Shown piece by piece: positions 10,728 to 19,040 of a stretch of 64,000 nt of DNA. The stretch spans positions 11,516,157-11,580,156 of the forward strand of contig OU015566.1 of NCBI GenBank assembly GCA_907165135.1, given 5' to 3'. The position numbers and the translations under genes were made by a program. The DNA is from Oikopleura dioica (Eukaryota > Chordata > Appendicularia > Copelata > Oikopleuridae). Under the pieces are notes generated by a model. It saw only the letters and a list, made by a program, of their open reading frames with translations, was not told where the DNA came from and searched no databases. Within the stretch, counting starts at the first letter, position 1. Each line of letters opens with the position of its first letter.

Positions 10728-12292
10728 ATGAGCAGTCAGGAGGAAGAACAAGCGCAGCAAAAAAGGGGCCGCCGAAAGTCAATCGATGGACACTTCATCA
10801 GCAACGACCTTCACGAAGTGATGCCTTCCCAGAATTTGTTATCAGATACGTTCATAAAACCGCCAGTACAAAAGTCGAAAAAGAGGAAAACTCTCTCAGA
10901 AATGCATGCAATAAGTAACGGGTCAATAGTAAAAATCATTATTTTAGTTTTTTTCTTATTATTATCATTAGATTTTTCAACGAGTTACTGACCCTTTTCT
11001 AAGAGATAGAAGCGATAGAGCCGTAAGAAGAGCTAGTGTTGCGCCGAATTTTAACTTTGGTAAGTCCCGACAATTCTTGTAATTAGTAGATCATATGATT
11101 TGTATCAAACTTTTCGTTATTGAATAAACTTCATCAGGATACTAAAGTAAAAAGTGAACGAAAAGAAACAGAGGAAAAGAAATACTTTTATGTTGAGAGA
11201 GCAGTGTGAAATTGCTAACTGAGGAAAACAAAATCAAAATATGGCTATTTTTTAGTTTTTAGTTTACCTTGGCGCTCGACTAAAAACAGCCATATTTTGA
11301 TTTTGTTTTCCTCAGTTAGCAATTTCACACTGCTCTCTCAACATGAAAGTATTTCTTTTCCTCTGTTTCTTCTCGTTCACAGTATCCTGATGAAGTTTAT
11401 TCAATAAACGAAAACGTTTGATACAAATCATATGATCTACTAACGAAGTCAACAAAAAGATAAAATTCTTGTAATTGTTTCTCACTTGTAATTTTTAGTT
11501 GTCGAAGAGGGAATTTTGGAAGATTTATGCGTAGGCATAACGCACAAAAAAATCAACTTTTTCCCTGTAATAGATACAAGTTTGAAACTTTGGGAGCAAC
11601 TAAAACACCAAAAATGACTTTTCAAAAGCTTGGATGGCACGAAAAATCAATTTTTTGGCAACTTTGGGGTACTAAAAAAGTACTAAATTTTAAATTTTTG
11701 AAATTTTTTTTTTGTTGAAATGTTGTCAGAGCGCAAAGATCTATATGATAGGTGAAAATTAGCTTCCTACGACTTTCAGATAAAAAGTCGATTTTTTGTG
11801 CGTTATGCCTATTTATGCGAGATAGCTGGCGAAGAAGCTGAAATGGGCGGCGAAATCATGCTGAGCGACGATAAGACGGATCTGCTCAAGCGAATATCTA
11901 AAAATAATAATACAAAGGATATATTCAAAAACCAAGAGTCGTATCAAAGCTTCATCAACAACAAGATCATCGGAAGTGAGAGCTCAAGTTTAGAGCTCAC
12001 TACGAGCATTAAAGCATCAGTCACAAGGTAAGAATTTATCAAAAGTGAACAATCGACAATTTACAGTGAACTAACAAGCGCTGCAAGCTCAACATTATGC
12101 AGCAAGTCTTCATCGATGGACCGGAAAAAGTCGCTGGCAACTGTTCCTAAAGGCAAAATCGCAACGCAAATCGCTACTCAAACGAACATAACCTCCGAAG
12201 AAGCAGCGATGGAGATCGTCGAGCAAAATGCCAAGAAAGAAAAAAGCCTCCTGTCCAAGGTCAAAAAGATTATTCTCTGCAACAAAAGCTAG
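10728..12292 (+). CDS. hypothetical Ser/Lys-rich protein with transposon-derived introns
   Basis: The function is not recognised. The first exon (MSSQEEEQAQQKRGRRKSID at 10728) is hydrophilic with basic and Ser clusters and splices at about 10915 to an exon ending FNFG at 11059. After an intron holding a foldback repeat (11060-11498) comes a short exon (GILEDLC, ending at 11530). A second intron (11531-11821) is almost entirely a MITE. The next exon ends at a GTAAG donor near 12027, and the last runs 12065-12292 (TAG). The C-terminus is Ser/Thr/Lys-rich and finishes KVKKIILCNKS. An AATAAA follows the stop by about 25 nt. No signal peptide, membrane segment or conserved domain is visible; a cytoplasmic or nuclear role is a guess. 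Confidence 0.68.
11085..11441. repeat. long foldback (inverted repeat) element in an intron
   Basis: Left arm about 11085-11257 and right arm about 11279-11441 are near-perfect reverse complements around a loop of roughly 20 nt. The outer ends read AGTAGATCATATGATTTG and its complement. The left arm has one small extra insert (AAAGTAAAA). A 13-bp direct repeat AATTCTTGTAATT lies just outside on both sides (about 11072 and 11464), with extra bases between it and the right arm. The intron around it is otherwise short and GT-AG. This is probably a foldback or MITE-type insertion; as RNA it would form a hairpin of over 160 bp. Confidence 0.85.
11532..11811. mobile_element. 280-bp hAT-like MITE inserted in a coding exon
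   Basis: Terminal inverted repeats begin TAGGCATAACGCACAAA at 11532 and mirror at 11795-11811; they extend to about 22 bp with a one-base difference in an A run. An exact 8-bp target-site duplication TTTATGCG flanks the element (11524-11531 and 11812-11819). The 8-bp duplication and TAG-starting ends are typical of hAT elements; there is no transposase. The flanks rejoin in frame across the duplication (EDLC|EIAGEEAEMGG), so the insertion hit a coding exon. Confidence 0.9.
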
Positions 12293-12586
12293 ACATGCAT
12301 AAACACTCCTCGTTTCAATAAACGCTATATTTTATTAAAAAACTAATGTTACTATTTCATCAATCGCAGCAATAAATGGCCATCAGAGTCTAAAAAAGCT
12401 AAAAATTTTGTCGAAAATGACCCATTTACGAAGAAAAATGCGAACTGTTCGTTTATAACGAGCACTCTAAAGTCGCGACTTACGTAAATTCGGTTATTGC
12501 TACTTGAGCTTAACGCATAACTCGAGATAAGATTAAAAACACACCACAAACACGCCAAGCGCGCATTCTACATGCGGTTCTAGCGC

Positions 12587-12594
12587 TATAAAAG
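12587..12594 (+). promoter_or_regulatory. TATA box
   Basis: TATAAAAG, 51 bp before the ATG of the small secreted-protein gene and about 30 bp upstream of a plausible start of transcription. Confidence 0.7.
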
Positions 12595-12644
12595 CAGAAA
12601 ACGCGGCCATATTTTCACAGAGAAAAAAAAGTAATCGACCAAAA

Positions 12645-13145
12645 ATGAAACTTTTCGCCATTTTCGCCGCTGCCGCCACTGCTCAGTCTCTCGGCAACGA
12701 GACTCGTATGTACGGAGCTGATGGTGCTGCTGCTGGAAGTGCTTCTGCAGGATGCCAGGGCCCAGTCTGCGTTGCTGCTGTTGAGGCTATCGAAGCTGCC
12801 ACTGCTCAGTTGCACGCCGATCAAGATGCTACCAGAGCTGCTCACGAAGCTGTAAGTATTTTATTTCTACTAAGAGTGTAATCAAGAATAGGAATGCTTT
12901 CTGAATCTTTCCCAAGCTAAAAATCGTGACCCTTTAATTTTAGAAAATTAAACATATTTTTCAAGGAACGACAGGACAAACAACTTGAGCAACAACAGAT
13001 CCAGGCTGATTTCGACGCTGCCATGGCACAATGGCAAAATGAGACTGCTGAAATGAACGAGAGACATCAGCTTGATTGGCAAGCGTTCGGTGATGAATGG
13101 GCTGCCATTAACGCCGAGTGGGCTAACGTCGACTGGTCTTACTAA
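12645..13145 (+). CDS. small secreted Ala/Glu/Trp-rich protein
   Basis: Two exons (12645-12851 and 12966-13145) joined by a GTAAG...AG intron give about 128 residues. The start has a signal peptide (MKLFAIFAAAATAQS). The mature part is rich in Ala, Glu, Gln and Trp; it has one cysteine pair (CQGPVC) and a C-terminal half likely to be helical with repeated Trp (QWQNE, DWQAF, EWAAI, EWANV, DWSY). A TATA box upstream, clean codon usage and AATAAA about 50 nt after the stop suggest a well-expressed gene. I do not recognise the family; an abundant secreted structural or glandular protein is a reasonable guess. Confidence 0.82.
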
Positions 13146-14533
13146 ACGCGGGATCTTGCAATGAAGATATTCGAAAGAAAAAGCTTCTATATCCAATAAA
13201 TCTGTTAAATTGTCTCAAATACAAACACATTATAAAAAAGTTCTCTTTATTTCGAAAAAAATAAGTTTGCTAAACGATAAATTCTCAAAAGCATAAAATT
13301 TCAATTTTAAATTAGTCATGACTCATGAGTATTTTATACATTATGCCCAGTTCTAAAGAGAACTGTTAAGGGACCACCCGCTACGAGCTCGCGCGGCTTT
13401 TTTGGGCGATTTTTCAGTGGCGGCCACTGTGGCGCTAAAAACAAGAGAATCTTAGATTGTCAGATTCTCTCTTCAGGTATAAATAGATCCATCTTTGGTC
13501 TATGAACTTCCTTTTCAAGCAACATTTATGATCAAATTTCGTTATCATAAATAAATTTTATGCTTTCTTGTTTGAAGCGATTGTCGAAAATCGACAAAGC
13601 TGTTTTCAAAAGGCATCAGCTCCTAAAATACTTGTTACTTGAAGTTATAAATACCCTCATCGAACAGCGCATTCAATTTTGACCAGGGCATTGCTCGCAT
13701 GGTCTTCAAATTTTGCTTATATCCGGTCTAAATCAGTGGAGTAACTCAGTGTGAAGCCGGTGTCGCGCAGCATGAAGCGCGCGTATTCAGCCCAAATAGT
13801 GCAAATTCTCCGCCGTGCGTAGGAAAAATGATAATCGTGTGCGAGTGCTCTCTGAAGTACTAATGGAAACTCATAAATATTTTTTCCTTCCGACATTGCA
13901 AATGTCCCTTTGATTTGATAAGAGATTTATCCTTGAGAAACGACTTTCGATTCTCACCTGACACATCCGCAGCTTGATCCGTCCTTCAGTTTTCGGCAGA
14001 AAATTATCACTCAATAAGCAATCGAAAGTTGTCAAAATATTGGCCCTTGAACAATTCGCCAGTTATACTTAAAATAATATATCGTATTATTGATATTGAT
14101 ATTGATATATTGATTGATTAAACCTTCTTCCTGTCATTGTCAGGGAGACGACGCAAGAATTGTCAACCAGACTGAAGATAAAGGGTATGGAATTTCGCGT
14201 TACTGACTTCCGAAGTCGGCCATCGTCGGCCGCCTTCGGATTTTTTACGAATCAAAGCTATTGTCTTTCGCAACACTCATAAGATAACAGACTCGCTTGG
14301 CAAATATGAACACCTGAGTTCACTTTGGTGTGACGTTCATGTACGAGTAAATATTTGCTGCTGCTGATCTATTTTAGTTCTCTAAACTTGCATTATAACC
14401 ACTTAGCAAACTCATCGGTGAAACAGTTTTATTTCTTATGACCTTATCAAAAGGTCTTTGCATCTATAAAGATAGCAGTGGGAAAGTCCTGAAATAATTA
14501 AGAAAGCGATTGACAGGGGAGCAGGAAGTATTT
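13146..14533. other. intergenic interval
   Basis: No convincing exon on either strand. It contains a small hairpin (AGAGAATCT...AGATTCTCT near 13443-13470), a TATA-like TATAAATAG near 13478 with no matching gene, and an AT-rich GATATT/GATTGATT simple repeat near 14085-14120. Confidence 0.5.
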
Positions 14534-15175
14534 TTACAATCGTAAAAGTCTGATGAAAGCGCGGTCGCCATCCCAGCCGCCATCGATTGCGAATTTCAGT
14601 CGAGGCTTGAGAGCTTCTTCCTTCAGCCAGAACTTGAGCAGGGCGTCGCGAGTGTAGTTCGGAATCAGGTTGAAGTCCGCAGCGCCGTAGGTTTCGGTGA
14701 GAAAGTCGCATCCGACGCCCGAGTAGATGGAGGCAGAGATGAGCGATTGAATCATGATCTCGGTGAAGCAAGAGACGCGCTCGAGGGCGAAATCGGGATG
14801 GGTCAATTTATACTTGTTCAAGCATCGTTTGTAGTCGACGATCGTTCCGATCATCCGATCGAGGATGCGGTCGAATTTGGAGGACTTCTTGTGCAAACGC
14901 TTCATTTTCTCAAGATGCTTTCTGACATCCATCAATCGTGCTACCTCGAAGAACTGAAACTGTAATTCCATCCCAGCTCGTGTTTCCATTCTGGATGAAT
15001 ATCAGAATCACAAAAAAATGTTTCTTCTTTGGTCAAAGAAAAAGGTTCGAAATTTTTTTTAAACTCTCAATTTTCGTTTTGATTGTTTTTACCTGAAGCG
15101 TGGGAATATAAGCACGTCCGCAACAGCGCCTGAATTTGCGTAGAGCGCCACCAAATTTATGACTTTTGATGGCAT
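14534..15175 (-). CDS. orphan protein, two exons
   Basis: Exon 1 (15093-15175) encodes MPSKVINLVALYANSGAVAD and splices with GTAAAA to exon 2, whose acceptor lies just above 14990. The frame continues for 150 residues to a stop at 14534. Exon 2 has a basic helical stretch (HLEKMKRLHKKSSKFDRILD) followed by a mixed globular segment and ends FAIDGGWDGDRAFIRLLRL. Total length is about 180 residues. The composition looks coding and the intron preserves frame, but I recognise no domain. Confidence 0.6.
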
Positions 15176-15264
15176 ATTTAACCTTACGCTGCCCAAAAAC
15201 GTTTAAAGCTAAATTCACTTTCTATTAAATTCTGACGCCTAAAGGGGGTCGCCAAAACTCTTAA

Positions 15265-15895
15265 GGGTACTATCTTCGATTCCCAGAAGGTGTCTTTTCA
15301 AAAGATATATAGGAATCGGTTATTAGAAATAGATTCTTCATTAGATTTTACGATTATATCATATTGACAACTATTCGAAATTATCAATGTATCTTGAGAT
15401 ATGGCCTCTAGAAGTTTTTTCGAAAAAAAATTTTGAACTTCGATTTTCTCGATCAAGTGCTTGTTCGAAGGCTTAGAGCAAGGGCCATATGTTGGTAGCT
15501 GTATCGATCGCGACATCAAGATATTTTCGATTCTAGAGCCAAAAATGTGTCGCAAACTTTTAAAAAATGCTCAATTTTCACAAAATCGACGAGACTCAAT
15601 TTTCAAAAAATTATTTTTGGTATTTTTTGTTTTTCAATGGAAAAATCCTTCTGTAATTTTAAAGATTCATGTTCAAATTACAAATAACCTATTCAACCGT
15701 TTATATAGGCCATTTTGGCGAAGATGACCACTTCAAGCCGTAATTTAGCCGCTTTTCTGTTGAGCAATTGATAAACACCTCTGTAATAGTTAAGATCTAG
15801 GAGAGATCTATTAAATGAGCCTATATGGACTCATCTATCATTCACAAGCTCCGAGTTATTCAAGGCTCAATTTGAGGAAATCGAAGATAGTACCC
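15265..15895. mobile_element. 631-bp MITE with TTAA target site (piggyBac-like)
   Basis: The ends GGGTACTATCTTCGAT (15265-) and ATCGAAGATAGTACCC (-15895) are inverted repeats. TTAA sits immediately outside each end (15261-15264 and 15896-15899). TTAA duplications are the mark of piggyBac-type transposition. The interior is AT-rich with no transposase frame, so this is a non-autonomous element. The flanking sequence is intergenic. Confidence 0.8.
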
Positions 15896-16476
15896 TTAAT
15901 CCTAAGTTATTTAAGAGTAGTTTTAAAGGTTCTGTGTCATAATCTTTGGCACACGTGGTGGGGAAGGGTTAATTGAGTGGATGTCTTCCGACCATATTGA
16001 CTATCACCAAAGTTTTTCGAAAGACTATTTTTCAAAGATGCAGATTTCTGAATGTACAGTTGTTTCTTATTTTGTTCTTCTGATGTTATTTGATTATGAG
16101 TCAAAGTTTATGATCGACCATCATTAATGCTTCAACTACCGGTCCGGTAGTACCGGAACTTAATTCTGCAAGAAAATTAAAATAATTCATTATCATAATT
16201 GTTCTTCTTTTTCACCCGTTGTCAAGGAAAGAAAAGAACTTTCGTTTTTCTTTTGAGGTGGCGCTCTTCAACCAAGGGAAGTAAACTTTAAACTCTGCGA
16301 ATTACTCCGCAAATAATAAAAAGTGACTTTCGCAAATAAAAAAAGACTTCAAGTGACGGACTTACTTACAGTATTCGCTCAACGACATACATCCGATCAT
16401 TCACATAGAAAGAATAATCTACCATTATAAAGCTTCAAAGTTCTAAATAAAATTGATATAAATCCTTATTCCTGAG

Positions 16477-16695
16477 TTAATTCCGAGCTTCATCCAAAAG
16501 TCTTTCCTTATCACTAGTTTTGAAGATCATGAAATAATGTTTTTTCAAGTGTGAGCCAACGCTCTGAAACAGGATTATCGCACCATTCTCATCACGACCT
16601 GTAAGCAGCAACCTTATTTTTCTTCCAGAGAAATCGACATGGGGCGAATTCTTCAGAACGGACGTAAATTTTTCTTGTTCTTTAAATTCTATCAT
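16477..16695 (-). CDS. small open reading frame, 72 residues
   Basis: A single-exon frame with a charged, helix- and strand-like composition (IRLLLTGRDENGAIILFQSV in the middle) and a stop at 16477. It could be a small complete protein or the last exon of a longer gene. I found no upstream exon that joins cleanly, and a different gene seems to start on the other strand just beyond. Confidence 0.3.
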   Translation of the reverse strand: MIEFKEQEKFTSVLKNSPHVDFSGRKIRLLLTGRDENGAIILFQSVGSHLKKHYFMIFKTSDKERLLDEARN

Positions 16696-16767
16696 TATTG
16701 AATTTTTGAAGGAATTGATTTATTGGTGCTGGCATGTGAAGATGCAGGGGCTTACTTTCGAATTATC

Positions 16768-17315
16768 AAGGATATGTTCACCGTAGGAACGGATTTAGAG
16801 ATCAGAAAAGACACTTTCGGAAAGATCTGAAAAATCTGCGAAAAGAGCTTCAGGATATTCCTCAATGGTGCAAATTTGACTTTCACGTTCGCGGCTACCC
16901 AATTGATCCTGACAATTTTCCCTTTCAGCGGCGCACCAAACGTCGAATTCGAAGGAAGCGGTCTTCCTTGATTTCGGCCTTTGTCCATTTCAATTTTCGG
17001 TAATTTCCCACTTATGAAAATCGCGCAGATAGAGCAAAAACAAAGCTGCTGTTGGTGACGGAAGAAATGCTCGAGCTAGCAGAAGATGATGAAGAATTTG
17101 TTGGAGATCTTTCGGAATTGCTCGAGCGAGGGCACTTGGTGGCGATGAACGACAATCTTCCTGTCGCTGAGTTTGAAAGATTGGTTTCTTCATTGGTCAA
17201 GTTCAAAAAAACACTCAGTGTGGAGAATCATTGTTTTTCGCAGTTTCCAGTTCGATTGTTCCCAGTTTATTCCGCTACTCAGCGCGGAATCACTCGTGCG
17301 GCTGGGAGGCGCTAG
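16768..17315 (+). CDS. hypothetical protein, partially resolved
   Basis: An exon from about 16768 (basic; includes KDLKNLRKELQDIPQWCKF and HVRGYPIDPDNFPFQ) joins through a short GT-AG intron (17003-17039) to an acidic exon (KLLLVTEEMLELAEDDEEF, LSELLERGHLVAM). The second exon can read on to a stop at 17313-17315 or splice again near 17210. The start was not found. The family is not recognised; the acidic exon is clearly better as plus-strand coding than its reverse complement. Confidence 0.45.
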
Positions 17316-17452
17316 AACAATTTTTCTTCGGAAGTCATAGTTGTAAACATTATTTATTAAATCACCGTGTAATTTTAAGAAAACCGTTACGAGGCGGGTT
17401 TGGTGCTCTCCCATCTAGGTTCCTACCCCGGTGACCTTTCAATTTAGTCTAA

Positions 17453-18913
17453 ATGTCACAAATTCAAGATATCGGGGCTGCCCACTTTCAAATTGAATGA
17501 AATCTTGAACTTTGAAATAGGGAAAGCGCGCAAAAGACATCAAGAAGCTGGAAACGAATGAAGTAAGCAAGCTTTTCGCAGGAACCATAAATCTACTTGC
17601 GAAGCCAATGTATCAAATACAAGAGTTTCTACCTTTCCCGCAGAATATTTCAGCTGCTGATCCGGGCGAAATCTGCTTGCTCGCAGAGGATGAGCTGGAT
17701 CCGTATCAAGATTACATGGTCAACTTCAAACAAGGGGAGCTGGAAATTGATTCGATTGGGGACATGATCAGTAAGCAAAGTATCACTTTGCCGATTCCCC
17801 TTGGCTTGGGGCCTGGAGAAGTTGAAATCAGAATCTACCCGGTCAAATACGGAAGGCGCCTGTCTGAACTTGTCGGAAAATCGGTCATTTATCTGGAAGA
17901 GTCGGAATTGGACAAATCCACAATTGAGACATTTTTGTTCAAGAAATTTAAACGACCGCTGGATGAATTGATCAACAACACTCTCTGCTCACTTCTTTGC
18001 GAAAATGAAGATAGAAGCTTTCAAAATTTCTGCGAAGAAAAACAGTTGAAAGAAAGCTTGGAAACGATAAGATGCTTTGATTCGATCAGAAAAAGAACGT
18101 ACGAGAATGAAGAACCCCCAAGAAAAAGGCTCAAGGAAGTAAAACAATCAAAAGCGCAAGAAACGCAAACACAGCTCGAGTTTCAGTCGATCGAAGTGCA
18201 AACTGACCCAATTACAGTGACTTCTGAAGAAAACGGCAAACCTAGAACTCCGGAGCCCGAAGCTAAGGTTGAAGTGCCAAAGAAAAAGGAAGAAATTGTT
18301 CAAGAAAAACCGAAAAACACGAAGCTCGAAGAACGGCTAAAGGAACAGGAGCGCAAAAGAAAGATTGAACAGTCGGTGAAAAACATTCAGGCAGAATCTG
18401 CGCCGAAAATTGCCGCAAAGAAGGTTCTAGCACCCTCGATTGGTAAAAAAAAAATAAAATATCATGATCATCATGAAGATTTTCAGACGCGAAATCTACT
18501 CTTCCGAAACCAACACCTCCAAAGCCGATAGTTGAAACAAAACCTATCGAAAAAATTGAACCAAAGAAGGATGCGAAGCAAGAGCTTTTGAATCCAAAAT
18601 TCGACTTTCAGACGTTTGCTGATGAAGATGACAAGTGGATGAAAAGACAACAGCGAATAAACGAGCGGCAGAATATCGTCAAATCGGCCACTGGAAAAGT
18701 CAAAAAAGGCTCAGGTTTTGAAATGATATTTTTGTGATTCAAAACTCTTTAGGATTCCGATATGACAAGAAAAAAGGCTACGACCGGTACTTTTCCAGTT
18801 CCGAAGAAGAAACAGAAACGGAAGAAGAAGACGAAGATTACGAAAACGACGGCTGCGACGATCTTTTCAATCCTCAATTCTCTTCAACTTCCTTTAGCGT
18901 CTATTCATTTTGA
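17453..18913 (+). CDS. charged, probably nuclear protein
   Basis: The long main exon begins at 17521 (GKRAKDIKKLETNEVSKLF) after an AG acceptor. The first exon is probably the ATG at 17453 (MSQIQ), which joins in frame only through a GA-AG type intron, so the start is uncertain. A compact N-terminal part (including LPIPLGLGPGEVEIRIYPVK) is followed by a long Lys/Glu/Pro-rich region with predicted coiled coil (EERLKEQERKRKIEQSVKN). Two further GT-AG introns (about 18442-18486 and 18715-18753) lead to an acidic Ser/Glu tail (SSSEEETETEEEDEDYE) ending at 18911-18913. The charge pattern suggests a nuclear or chromatin-related protein; no named domain is visible. AATAAA follows the stop. Confidence 0.72.
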
Positions 18914-19040
18914 AAACGAATAAAAATTAGGACTCGCTTGAACAATGGCTCTTTTCAGATAATTTTTCCTTTTTTACGCGTTTTACGAGCGTTTTCTATA
19001 ATAAGAAAAATGAAAATCTGACAATTATGCTTCATCTGAA

